From: an uncultured Bacteroidales bacterium
Lineage (GTDB): Bacteria > Bacteroidota > Bacteroidia > Bacteroidales > UBA932
Direction: 5' to 3'
Assembly (NCBI GenBank): GCA_934725575.1
Contig: CAKVCK010000004.1
Location: 85,218 to 149,217 of the forward strand
DNA: 64,000 nt
Positions 15,139-23,638 of this stretch are shown piece by piece (positions within the stretch are counted from its first letter, which is position 1; each line of letters starts with the position of its first letter). Under the pieces are notes generated by a model. That model did no database searches, was not told the origin of the DNA, and was given only the letters and a program-made list of their open reading frames with translations. Both the position numbers and the translations under genes were made by a program.

Positions 15139-17322
15139 ATGAATATGGAAAAGAAATTCAAGAGAACACTTGTGACTTGTGCGTTGCCTTACGCCAACGG
15201 ACCAGTCCACATCGGCCATCTGGCCGGGGTATATGTGCCGGCGGACATCTACGTCAGGTACCTCAGGATGAGGGGGGAGGATGTGCTTTATGTCTGCGGA
15301 AGCGATGAGCACGGTGTGCCTATCACGATCAAGGCCCGCAAGGAAGGCTGCACCCCTCAGGACATTGTGGACCGCTATCACAAGATCATCAAGGATTCGT
15401 TCACGGGTCTGGGAATCAACTTCGACATCTATGGCCGTACATCCTCCGAGGTGCACGAGAAGAACGCTTCCGAGTTCTTCCGCAAATTGTATGATGAGGG
15501 AAAGTTCATCACAAAGGAGTCTGAGCAGTACTACGATCCGGAGGCCAAGCAGTTCCTCGCTGACCGCTACATTGTGGGTACCTGTCCTAAGTGCGGTAAT
15601 CCTGATGCCTATGGTGACCAGTGCGAGAAGTGTGGAAGCACGCTCAGCCCGGAGGAACTCATCAACCCTAAGTCCAAGCTTAGCGGGGCCGAACCAATAA
15701 AGAAGAAGACCACTCACTGGTATCTTCCTCTGGATCAGTACGAACCGTGGCTTCGTGATTGGATTCTCGAACAGCACAAAGAGTGGCGAAGCACTGTCTA
15801 TGGCCAGTGCAAAAGCTGGATAGATGGTGGTTTGCAGCCTCGTGCCGTGAGCCGTGACCTTGACTGGGGGGTACCTGTCCCTGTGGAGGGTGCCGAGGGG
15901 AAGGTTCTCTACGTCTGGTTCGACGCTCCGATCGGGTACATTTCCAACACTCAGGAACTTCTGCCTCAGTCTTGGGAGAAGTGGTGGAAGAGCGAGGACA
16001 CCCGCCTCGTGCATTTCATCGGCAAGGACAACATCGTGTTCCACTGCATCGTGTTCCCGTCGATGCTCAAGGCGTACGGTGACGGCTACATCCTGCCTGA
16101 CAACGTGCCGGCCAATGAGTTCCTCAATCTTGAGGGTGACAAGATCTCCACGTCTCGCAACTGGGCAGTCTGGGCTCACGAATATCTTGAACAGTTCCCT
16201 GGCAAACAGGACGTTATGAGATATGTCCTTACCGCCAACGCTCCGGAGACCAAGGATAACGATTTCAGTTGGAAGGATTTCCAGACACGCAACAACAGCG
16301 AGCTTGTCGCAATATTCGGAAATTTTGTGAACCGTGCTGTAGTATTGACTCACAAGTATTTCGAGGGAAAGGTTCCGGCCGCGGGAGAGCTTCTGGACGT
16401 TGACAAGGCCGCTCTTGCGGAGATTCCGGCGCTCAGGGCTTCGCTTGAAAGGAACATCGAGGGCTATCATTTCCGTGAGGCTCTTAAGGATGCGATGTCG
16501 ATCGCCCGTGTGGGCAACAAGTATATTTCCGACACAGAGCCTTGGAAGGTCGCGAAGACGGATATGGAGCGTTGCGCCACCATCCTGAACGTCAGCCTTC
16601 AGATCTGCGCCGATCTTGCGGTCGCTTTCGAGCCTTTCACTCCGTTCGCTGCCGAGAAACTTCGTAAGATGCTGGGTGTCAGCCTTTGCGCGGGTATTGA
16701 TCACCGCAAGGGAGAGCAGGTGACCGCCAACACTTACAAGGACGGTGAGTGTGCCGCTCTTCACACTGTGTCGGCCGCTTCAGAACAGAAGTGCTCTGGC
16801 GTATGCCTTGGCTGGGATGTTCTTGGCAATGAGAATATCCTTCCTGCCGGACACGAGATCGGTGCCGCAGAGTTGTTGTTCGCCAAGATCGATGACGATG
16901 CCATCAACGCCCAGCTTGATCGTCTTGAGAAAATCCGTGCCGAGAGAGAGGCTGCGGCTAAGGCAGAGGCTGCGAAACAGGTCGCTCCTCAGAAACCTGA
17001 GTGCTGTTTCGAGGACTTTGAGAAGATGGACATCCGCACGGCCACCGTGCTCGCCGCCGAACGTGTGCCTAAGACGGACAAGCTGCTGAAACTCAGTATT
17101 GACACCGGCATCGACAAGAGAACGATCGTCTCAGGAATCGCTGAATATTATTCCCCTGAGGAAATGGTAGGCAAGCAGATCTGCATTCTCGCCAACCTTC
17201 AGCCGAGGACTATCCGTGGCATCGAGTCCCGTGGAATGATCCTTATGGCTAAGCAGGGGGACGGCAAGATGAGGTTCATCACTCCTGCGGAGGCGCTTGG
17301 CAACGGAGCTGTTGTCGGTTAA
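15139..17322 (+). CDS. metG: Methionine-tRNA ligase
   Basis: 727 residues. The HIGH motif is PVHIGHLAGVYVP (about 22-34). A zinc knuckle follows (CPKCGNPDAYGDQCEKCG, about 153-170). The KMSKS loop appears as DKISTSRNWAVW, the form usual in this phylum. The anticodon-binding helical domain is followed by a C-terminal EMAP-type tRNA-binding domain from about 615 (DIRTATVLAAERVPKTDKLL). The gene starts 5 bases after dnaG and is followed 27 bases later by galM. Function is certain. Confidence 0.97.
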   Translation: MNMEKKFKRTLVTCALPYANGPVHIGHLAGVYVPADIYVRYLRMRGEDVLYVCGSDEHGVPITIKARKEGCTPQDIVDRYHKIIKDSFTGLGINFDIYGRTSSEVHEKNASEFFRKLYDEGKFITKESEQYYDPEAKQFLADRYIVGTCPKCGNPDAYGDQCEKCGSTLSPEELINPKSKLSGAEPIKKKTTHWYLPLDQYEPWLRDWILEQHKEWRSTVYGQCKSWIDGGLQPRAVSRDLDWGVPVPVEGAEGKVLYVWFDAPIGYISNTQELLPQSWEKWWKSEDTRLVHFIGKDNIVFHCIVFPSMLKAYGDGYILPDNVPANEFLNLEGDKISTSRNWAVWAHEYLEQFPGKQDVMRYVLTANAPETKDNDFSWKDFQTRNNSELVAIFGNFVNRAVVLTHKYFEGKVPAAGELLDVDKAALAEIPALRASLERNIEGYHFREALKDAMSIARVGNKYISDTEPWKVAKTDMERCATILNVSLQICADLAVAFEPFTPFAAEKLRKMLGVSLCAGIDHRKGEQVTANTYKDGECAALHTVSAASEQKCSGVCLGWDVLGNENILPAGHEIGAAELLFAKIDDDAINAQLDRLEKIRAEREAAAKAEAAKQVAPQKPECCFEDFEKMDIRTATVLAAERVPKTDKLLKLSIDTGIDKRTIVSGIAEYYSPEEMVGKQICILANLQPRTIRGIESRGMILMAKQGDGKMRFITPAEALGNGAVVG

Positions 17323-17349
17323 AATAATTGAATATATTCACATAATATT

Positions 17350-18483
17350 ATGAGAAGATTTTTTGCTTCATTGGCTGTGGCCGCCCTCGTTATGGGGTGT
17401 GCCCAGACTCCGACTCTCACCAAGTCGGGCCTCGACCCGGAGAATTTCATCGCTGAGCGTGATGGTGCCAAGACCGCTCTCTACACTCTGACAAACAAGT
17501 CCGGAATGGAAGTCTGCATCACCAATTTCGGTGGTAGGATTGTTTCCGTGATGGTTCCGGACAAGAACGGTGAGTATAAGGACGTTGTCCTTGGCTTCGA
17601 CAAGATTTCGGACTATTTTCCGGAGAACAACAGGACAGATTTCGGCGCCACGATCGGACGTTACGCGAACCGTATCAACGGAGGTCGTTTCTCTTTGGAT
17701 GGCGTTGATTATCAGTTGCCTCAGAACAACTTTGGGCATTGCCTGCACGGTGGTCCGGACGGGTGGCAGTTCAAGGTGTTCAATGTTCTGGAGGCTGACG
17801 CTTCGCACGTTAAGTTGGAGCTGGTCTCTCCTGACGGGGACGCTAACTTCCCTGGCAAGGTTACCGCTGACGTGACTTTCACCCTTACTGAAGACAATGC
17901 GATCGACATCAGGTATTCGGCCACGACCGATGCTCCGACGATCATCAATATGACCAACCATTCGTACTTCAATCTGTCCGGAGATCCGGCGAACCATCAG
18001 ATTACCGCTGACTCTTTGTACATCAACGCTTCGAACTTCACTCCGGTGGATTCGACATTTATGACTACCGGTGAAATCGCTTCCGTTGAAGGTACTCCGT
18101 TTGATTTCAGAAAGGCCAAGCTGATCGGTGACGACATCGACTCTGACAGCGAGCAGGTCCGCAACGGCAAGGGCTTCGATCACAACTGGGTTCTTGACAC
18201 CAAGGGCGATGACACCGTCCTTGCCGCCGAGGTTTACTGCCCAGAGACAGGAATTGTGTTGAAGGAATATACCAGCGAACCTGGCGTGCAGGTCTATGCC
18301 GGCAACTTCCTGGACGGAACCGTAACAGGTAAGAAAGGAATTATGTACGGCCACCGTACCGCCATCTGCCTTGAGTCCCAGAAGTATCCTGACACTCCGA
18401 ACAAGCCGGAATGGCCGTCCGCGGTTCTCCGTCCGGGCGAGACCTACAGCAGTCACTGCATCTTCGCATTCAGCGTTAGATAG
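17350..18483 (+). CDS. galM: Aldose 1-epimerase lipoprotein
   Basis: 377 residues; interconverts alpha and beta anomers of aldoses such as galactose and glucose. A lipoprotein signal (ALVMGCAQ, Cys17) places it outside the cytoplasm, unlike E. coli GalM. Family motifs: ITNFGGRIVSVMVPDK, ATIGRYANRINGG (Arg contacts), NFGHCLHGG with the catalytic His, INMTNHSYFNLSG with the second His, and the catalytic Glu near EYTSEPGVQVYAGN. It ends in a clear terminator at 18501-18549, so it closes the DUF308-dnaG-metG-galM run. Confidence 0.93.
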   Translation: MRRFFASLAVAALVMGCAQTPTLTKSGLDPENFIAERDGAKTALYTLTNKSGMEVCITNFGGRIVSVMVPDKNGEYKDVVLGFDKISDYFPENNRTDFGATIGRYANRINGGRFSLDGVDYQLPQNNFGHCLHGGPDGWQFKVFNVLEADASHVKLELVSPDGDANFPGKVTADVTFTLTEDNAIDIRYSATTDAPTIINMTNHSYFNLSGDPANHQITADSLYINASNFTPVDSTFMTTGEIASVEGTPFDFRKAKLIGDDIDSDSEQVRNGKGFDHNWVLDTKGDDTVLAAEVYCPETGIVLKEYTSEPGVQVYAGNFLDGTVTGKKGIMYGHRTAICLESQKYPDTPNKPEWPSAVLRPGETYSSHCIFAFSVR

Positions 18484-18500
18484 TTAGCGGAATAATTGAA

Positions 18501-18549
18501 GCCTCTCCGTTGTGTTTCTGACAAGTGGAACACAGCGGAGAGGTCTTTT
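18501..18549 (+). terminator. Terminator after galM
   Basis: GCCTCTCCG...TTGTGTT pairs with AACACAG...CGGAGAGG with one bulge, then TCTTTTC. It starts 17 bases after the galM stop. Confidence 0.75.
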
Positions 18550-18796
18550 CATAAATGAGAATATGTTTGGTAATTATATGCGAGTTGGTTACATGGTTTT
18601 TGTAAAGTCGTTGGTTATCAGTGTGTTATTTATTTTAATAACACGTTGCTTATAATTGCCTTGATATTAGTGCGATACGCCAAAAGTCAGTCAATCTCCA
18701 AATTTACCTCATGTCTTCTAAAAGCGGGAATATGACAGAAAGACGCTCGTGAAGGGATCATGTCTCCCCTTCGGTAACACTTTCGGCCTTTTTTGC

Positions 18797-18827
18797 TTCC
18801 CGAGAGTGCAACCTGCACTCTCGGGAA
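18797..18827. other. Perfect 14-bp hairpin
   Basis: TTCCCGAGAGTGCA and TGCACTCTCGGGAA flank a 3-base loop ACC. The plus strand is preceded by a T-run (CCTTTTTT) and followed by AAACG, so a terminator is possible only for a minus-strand transcript with a poor tail. The arm TGCACTCTCGGG also occurs at 63708-63719. Confidence 0.55.
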
Positions 18828-19037
18828 ACGTTTACCCCACTTATTGTCTCCAAAGGGTGCTGTTGAGCACACCCACGGGAGACATTATTCCCCTTTCCCG
18901 CTTCTGAAAAACCATTCGTAATCCGTAAGGAGACCTGTGTCGCAGTCTAGGGAAGCAGACAACTATTTGCCTGACAATGTTATTGTGTGGCTTTAAGACT
19001 CCGCAACTGTTCCATAATATGCTCATAACACTCATGT

Positions 19038-19385
19038 GTGCGAACACATTCACACCTGGAAGAGCAACTCGCTGGCCGTCAGGATGATGTGGTTTCAGGT
19101 GCACATGGTTTCTCGTTCTGTGATGGCGGACGTTTTTTCGGCTTTTATCTGTCTGACTCAAGGTTTTCGGCTCTTACTCTATGGATTCCTGGAGGCATAC
19201 GTGTGGGAGACAAACTATCGAAGCTCGACAACTTCAAGTATGGTAAACCCAAAGTCGCCGACTGGATGAAACCGACAGATGGTTCTGTGCAGTATGTCCT
19301 TTTTTATGATTATCTTGATGGCCTTGTTTTCCTGTCGGTAAGGAATGGAATAATAGAAGGGATATGGTATTCCGATCCTGTTTGA
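19038..19385 (+). CDS. Hypothetical protein, probably a truncated remnant
   Basis: 115 codons from a GTG. The second half looks like real protein: IRVGDKLSKLDNFKYGKPK, then VQYVLFYDYLDGLVFLSV and ending in GIWYSDPV. This resembles the C-terminal part of small secreted Bacteroidota proteins in which VGD-x-(L/I)-SKL is followed by a beta-rich tail. No start with a signal peptide is found upstream, because the frame is closed by a TAA at 19026-19028. It is best read as the 3' end of a decayed gene. No function can be given. Confidence 0.35.
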   Translation: MRTHSHLEEQLAGRQDDVVSGAHGFSFCDGGRFFGFYLSDSRFSALTLWIPGGIRVGDKLSKLDNFKYGKPKVADWMKPTDGSVQYVLFYDYLDGLVFLSVRNGIIEGIWYSDPV

Positions 19386-19405
19386 TGGTAGCCTGCAATG
19401 ATGAC

Positions 19406-19460
19406 GCCATGGTGGCCATTTGTCCGGATAGGGCGCGCGAAGCGCGTAGGCCGCCATGGC
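19406..19460. repeat. Hairpin-family element, copy A
   Basis: Arms GCCATGGTGGCC (19406-19417) and GGCCGCCATGGC (19449-19460) pair at 11 of 12 positions. The loop, ATTTGTCCGGATAGGGCGC followed by a small CGCGC-GAA-GCGCG hairpin, closely matches the loop of the element at 36341-36424, although the arms are unrelated. Confidence 0.6.
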
Positions 19461-19697
19461 CTATACCTTCCACGAAATCTCGTCAATAAATCCTCCAGAT
19501 GTCGTTCAGGCTCTTCTCTATCAATTATTTCCGAGGATCCGGATTCTTTTTTTGAACAATCAAAGCCTTATCTTTTCTGATTGTACGGCTTACACTTACG
19601 GTTAGTTTTCTGTCCTTATCGGACAAATTCTCCTTTAACGACACACAAACGCAATAAGGACTATTACGATTGAGGATGAGTTTAAACCAATCATTTT

Positions 19698-19922
19698 CTA
19701 TGATTTGTGCTGTTTGTGATCCATATTTTTCGCATTATCCGAGTCGATATCCGACTCGGTGTTCACATAATTAATATTAAGAATTTCTTCATCAGCATTA
19801 AGTATAATCTCTTGAGCGTTGTAGTCCACTTCTATAAAGTGCTTTTCCAGTGTTATCGGACTCTCGACATAGCAAGATGTAAGCATAAAGCAGAAGACGG
19901 TAAAAAGACAATATCGTTTCAT
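19698..19922 (-). CDS. Small lipoprotein next to the C10 protease
   Basis: 74 residues. A lipoprotein signal peptide ends in FMLTSC (Cys17), so the mature protein is only about 58 residues, AT-rich in coding and acidic (ITLEKHFIEVDYNAQEIILN). It starts 11 bases after the stop of the C10 protease and is clearly in the same transcript. In Bacteroides fragilis some C10 proteases are accompanied by small inhibitor genes, so this could be an inhibitor or a protease-associated factor. That is inference only: no family was recognised. Confidence 0.6.
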   Translation of the reverse strand: MKRYCLFTVFCFMLTSCYVESPITLEKHFIEVDYNAQEIILNADEEILNINYVNTESDIDSDNAKNMDHKQHKS

Positions 19923-19933
19923 GGCATTAAGAA

Positions 19934-21295
19934 TTAGTACATGTAATCAATCGTTCCCGTGCATGGCTCAGATGGCACATCGTATGTGATCAACCTGAAA
20001 TGCCAGCTGTAAGCGTAGCTTGAAGAAGATTTCTTAGAGGGGTTATCGTATTCTTCAGCCTCTGCCGGATTAAGGCAGGACGTTGAGAAGTAACCGTTTG
20101 ACAATCCTTCCCATCCGAAATTGAAGTGAAGTAAGTAGGTATTGGATTGTGTGGAGGAATATTTTGCGCCATCTGTAACCCATGAATGTCCTTTTGTCCA
20201 ATTCTTAGGAATCGCGGAGATAAACACAGGCTTGTTGTCCGCAAGCATAGCACTTGTGGCTCTTTTCATTGAATAAGTGAAATCTGACGCGCAGTGCTTC
20301 TCAACATTAGTATAACCGAATCCCTGCATCCGTTTTTTGATCTGTTCGGGGGTTATCAGTGTGAATCCTGGTTGTGCAATCTTATTCACAAAATTATAGA
20401 TGCTGCCGATTAACCGTGCGACATCATCTTTGCCTTTGCTGGTCAAATTACCAGCAAGAGTGTCTTTTTTCATTTCAGCCCAATTAATGTTTTCTCCGTT
20501 TATGACTAGTGTTTGCGGGTATTCGTTGTGCGCAACAATCATCGCCATGGCCGTTGCCGAACAACCTGTCAAGGCGGTTTTTTGTTTGCCTGCAAGATTT
20601 CTGCGATTGCAGTACTTGTTATAAGGCTCCTCCTGTCCCCATGAGATGTTAAGTAATGGCTCCTTTGTGGTAAGAGGCGGGCTGTTGAGACCTCCTTCAT
20701 CGTCACCCATTTCGAAGCGACAGTCAACTGCTGATCGGATACATTCTGAGACGAACTCAGCATTTGTGGCCGCTGCTGAGTAGAAGTCATCATCTTCAAC
20801 GCAATAATAGCCAACTGTGTCAATTTGCTGATCATCGGGGTCGTTATCCTTGTGACTGTCTTGAATTTCGCTAAAGATCACAGTCAGGTCTTCTTCTATT
20901 TGTCCGTTTTCGGTTACTGCGACAATTTCAGGCACGGCCGTATTGGCTCCAAGAACCGCGAAACCTTCTCCGTTTCCAAAATTAACCAAATATGCGTTAG
21001 GAATGCTGTCCTCGTGCTCATTTGCGGCTCGTGTTTCCGTTTGGGTTCCTTTATGACTCCCATAGTATGTGGACACCGAAACGATTTCCCTTGGCCTTCC
21101 AGATCTTGTATCCCGCAGGTCGCCTTTGTTTTCCTGAAGAAATTCAGTCAGTGTCGCCAAGGCTTCTTCGACAGGTATCTGTCGTAATTCTACGGTTTGT
21201 TTCTGCGGTTGTGTGATAAGTTGTCTGTCATTCTTCTGACAAGAAGGGAAAATCATGAATAGAATCCCGATGCAAATAATAGCGTTTATCTTCAT
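19934..21295 (-). CDS. C10-family (streptopain-like) cysteine protease lipoprotein
   Basis: 453 residues. The signal peptide ends in MIFPSC (Cys19), so it is probably a surface or periplasmic lipoprotein. A propeptide domain (about 35-140) contains PVEEALATLTEFLQ and YLVNFGNGEGFAVLGAN, as in the Spi/propeptide family. The mature domain has the catalytic Cys in LTGCSATAMAMIVAHNEYP (Cys245) and the catalytic His in KGHSWVTDG (His370). The family includes SpeB of Streptococcus and Bfp proteases of B. fragilis. The gene is AT-richer than its neighbours, which suggests transfer. Promoter at 21321-21352. Confidence 0.9.
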   Translation of the reverse strand: MKINAIICIGILFMIFPSCQKNDRQLITQPQKQTVELRQIPVEEALATLTEFLQENKGDLRDTRSGRPREIVSVSTYYGSHKGTQTETRAANEHEDSIPNAYLVNFGNGEGFAVLGANTAVPEIVAVTENGQIEEDLTVIFSEIQDSHKDNDPDDQQIDTVGYYCVEDDDFYSAAATNAEFVSECIRSAVDCRFEMGDDEGGLNSPPLTTKEPLLNISWGQEEPYNKYCNRRNLAGKQKTALTGCSATAMAMIVAHNEYPQTLVINGENINWAEMKKDTLAGNLTSKGKDDVARLIGSIYNFVNKIAQPGFTLITPEQIKKRMQGFGYTNVEKHCASDFTYSMKRATSAMLADNKPVFISAIPKNWTKGHSWVTDGAKYSSTQSNTYLLHFNFGWEGLSNGYFSTSCLNPAEAEEYDNPSKKSSSSYAYSWHFRLITYDVPSEPCTGTIDYMY

Positions 21296-21320
21296 AATGT
21301 GTAGGTTTTGTTGATTTTAG

Positions 21321-21352
21321 CAAAGATAAAACGTTTTTTTTCTTATTAACAA
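21321..21352 (-). promoter_or_regulatory. Promoter of the C10 protease gene
   Basis: On the minus strand TTG (21350-21352), 21 bases, then TATCTTTG (21321-21328), matching the Bacteroidota promoter. The ATG is 25 bases downstream. Confidence 0.6.
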
Positions 21353-21479
21353 TATTAATGGATACTTTTATATTCTGCGGAAACATAACCCTTTAGGGCA
21401 ACATTCAGGACGTTTTTTGCTACTTGCTGAGCCGTAAGTAGTATTGAAAGATGGATGCCCTTTGCTGAGGGATGAAACT

Positions 21480-22112
21480 TTAAAGCTTGCGGATGACGTT
21501 GAGCCCGTCGCGGATGGGAAGCAGGACGGACTCGACACGGGGATCGGAGACGACGAGGTCGTTGAAGGCGATGATGCCTTGTGTCTGTTTGTCTTTCGGG
21601 ACAGGTTTCTGCCAGAGTTTGCCGTCCCAAAGGACATCATCGGCGAGAATGAGGCCACCAGACTTCACAAGATCGAAGACCAGATTGTAATAGGTGACAT
21701 ATTCACGCTTGTTGGCATCCATGTAGACTATGTCGTAGGGGCCTTCAAGAGTGGAAAGGGTCTCGCAGGCGTCCCCGATGTGCAGGGTGATCTTGTCAGC
21801 CACACCGGCACGAGACCACCCTTCCCGCATCAGATCCTCCAGCTCGTCGTTGATCTCAAGGGTGTCGATATGGCCATATTCCGGAAGTCCATAAGCCATG
21901 CAGGTTGCGGAATAACCGGTAAAAGCCCCGATCTCAAGTATGCGCGTCGCCCGTGAAATCTCCACAAGCATAGTCAAAAGACGACCCTGAACAGCCCCCG
22001 AAAGCATCCGGGGGTAGTTCGTGTGGATGTTCGTCTGTTTCTCAATCCAGTCCAAAGCCTCGCTCTGGCGTGAAGAATGTTCTCTAAGGTATTTGTCTGC
22101 CGGAGATTCCAT
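21480..22112 (-). CDS. SAM-dependent O-methyltransferase
   Basis: 210 residues of the COMT-like class-I O-methyltransferase family (methyltransf_3), which is cytoplasmic and cation-dependent. SAM-binding motif I is RILEIGAFTGYSATCMA; EINDELEDLMREGW binds the ribose; YDIVYMDANKREY and ILADDVLWDGKLW hold the metal-binding Asp residues. Length is typical. The substrate is not predictable; small catechol-like or hydroxylated compounds are usual. It is the last gene of a minus-strand run (unknown protein, M16 protease, GH29, this gene), with a 56-bp gap to the fucosidase. Confidence 0.9.
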   Translation of the reverse strand: MESPADKYLREHSSRQSEALDWIEKQTNIHTNYPRMLSGAVQGRLLTMLVEISRATRILEIGAFTGYSATCMAYGLPEYGHIDTLEINDELEDLMREGWSRAGVADKITLHIGDACETLSTLEGPYDIVYMDANKREYVTYYNLVFDLVKSGGLILADDVLWDGKLWQKPVPKDKQTQGIIAFNDLVVSDPRVESVLLPIRDGLNVIRKL

Positions 22113-22168
22113 CTGTTTTTTGAATGTTAGCCTTTATGAATCAGGATTTTCAAACTCGTTTCTCGTCG

Positions 22169-23620
22169 TTACTCTTGCCATTCTCTGACCGTGTCCAGAT
22201 ACAATGCGAATCCGTTGAGGACAGGGCAGGCGTAGGAACCGGTGATGTTGAGGCGGACTTTCGAGGTGGTGACCTTTTCAACGGGGACTATCCTCTTGTA
22301 GCCGATTGTGGTCTCGGAGGCGATTTCAGTCCAGGAGCCGTTAGCGTTCAGGGCTTCCACGGTGAAAGACTTGACCCTTTGGCCCAAAGGGATATATTCC
22401 TGAATCTGAATCAGATTGAAGGTCTTTTCTCCATTGAGGTTGATGGTTATCGAGGCTTCTGTGACGTTATCCGGCGCGGCCCAGAAGGAGTCATATTCAT
22501 TATTAAGAATATTCTGCGCCTTGAAGTTGCCGCCTCTGGCAGAGGTCGCCTCCGCTTTGGCGCCTTCGGCAAGATTGTCTTTGAATATGTTGTCGAGGGC
22601 TGCCCTGAATTCCATAAGCCTGACTGAATCGGCAGCGTTGATACGTCCGGTCGTGTCCGGCGGGACGTTCAGGAGCAGCAGGGAATTTCGCCCTACGCTT
22701 TCGTAATATATTCGGAGAAGTTCATTTACGGACTTTACCTTGTCGTTCTCGCTTTCCCTCCAGAACCAGCCCGGGCGGATGGAGACATCGGTCTCGGCTG
22801 TAATCCAATTGGCTCCGAGAGCGTTGCCGCGGTTCAAGGTGTCCTGACAAGGCGCACCGGCTCCCGGAGTGAATCCTTCCGTGTCAAGCCTGCCCCAGCA
22901 AGTCTTTCCGGCGGATCCACGCTCGTTGCCTACCCAACGGCAGTCCGGACCAATGTCGCTGAATATGACCGCGTTCGGCTGAAGCTTTCTTACCGTTCCG
23001 TTGAACAGAGTCCAATCATAATCCTGTTTTTTACCGTTCGGACCTTCACCGTTGGCTCCGTCGAACCACTGCTCGAAGACCTCGCCGTAACTGCCGAGCG
23101 CGCTCTCCAATGTCTTGGCATAGACATCGTTGTACGCTGGAGTCCCGTAGGTCGGATCGTTCCTGTCCCACGGGGAGATATAGACACCGAATTTGAGCCC
23201 ATCCTTGGCGCAGGTTTCGGACAGTTCTTTCAGCACATCTCCCTTGCCGTCTTTCCACGGACTTTTCGCCACGGTGTGCTCACAGACAGGGTTCGGCCAC
23301 AGACAAAAACCATCGTGATGTTTTCCGGTGATGATTATTCCCTTGAATCCGGCGGCCTTTGCGATAGCTGTCCATTGACCGCAGTCGAGGTCGGTCGGGT
23401 TGAATACATCCTCCGCTTCGGTGCCGAGTCCCCATTCCCTTCCCGTGAAGGTGTTCGGCCCGAAGTGAGCGAACATATTCATTTCCATCTTTTGCCACTC
23501 AAGTTGCTGAGGTGTCGGAGTCGGTCCGAACGGTTCAGGCGGGGTAGAGGTCCCTTTTTCGCAGGAGGCCATAGTCGCGAAGGCTGCGAAAGTTGCTGTG
23601 AATAGTGCTAATCGGTTCAT
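22169..23620 (-). CDS. Alpha-L-fucosidase (GH29) lipoprotein
   Basis: 483 residues. A lipoprotein signal (ATMASC, Cys20) is followed by the GH29 catalytic barrel at about 35-345: EMNMFAHFGPNTFTGREWG, ITGKHHDGFCLWP, VYISPWDRN and EVFEQWFDGANG, where the Asp after Phe is the expected nucleophile. A C-terminal F5/8-type (CBM32-like) beta-sandwich occupies about 350-483. It should release fucose from glycans or host mucin at the cell surface. There is no SusC/D next to it, so it is not part of a fucose-specific locus here. It lies 18 bp after the M16 protease. Confidence 0.9.
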   Translation of the reverse strand: MNRLALFTATFAAFATMASCEKGTSTPPEPFGPTPTPQQLEWQKMEMNMFAHFGPNTFTGREWGLGTEAEDVFNPTDLDCGQWTAIAKAAGFKGIIITGKHHDGFCLWPNPVCEHTVAKSPWKDGKGDVLKELSETCAKDGLKFGVYISPWDRNDPTYGTPAYNDVYAKTLESALGSYGEVFEQWFDGANGEGPNGKKQDYDWTLFNGTVRKLQPNAVIFSDIGPDCRWVGNERGSAGKTCWGRLDTEGFTPGAGAPCQDTLNRGNALGANWITAETDVSIRPGWFWRESENDKVKSVNELLRIYYESVGRNSLLLLNVPPDTTGRINAADSVRLMEFRAALDNIFKDNLAEGAKAEATSARGGNFKAQNILNNEYDSFWAAPDNVTEASITINLNGEKTFNLIQIQEYIPLGQRVKSFTVEALNANGSWTEIASETTIGYKRIVPVEKVTTSKVRLNITGSYACPVLNGFALYLDTVREWQE

Positions 23621-23638
23621 AATAAGGTGTTTTGTGGT

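Larger units (their letters stand above)
18550..19697. other. Long AT-rich spacer with hairpins and a gene remnant
   Basis: Over 1.1 kb with no intact recognisable gene. It holds a small hairpin GTGTTAT/ATAACAC (18623-18644), a perfect 14-bp hairpin (18797-18827), a possible broken gene (19038-19385) and a hairpin-family element (19406-19460). The motif TGAATAT, frequent elsewhere, is absent from here to 21.7 kb. The stretch looks like the decayed edge of an acquired segment. Confidence 0.5.

Noticed and set aside
18841..19161. Minus-strand frame of 106 codons in the AT-rich spacer
   Set aside because: No start signal and no recognisable domain; it overlaps the more protein-like remnant on the other strand.
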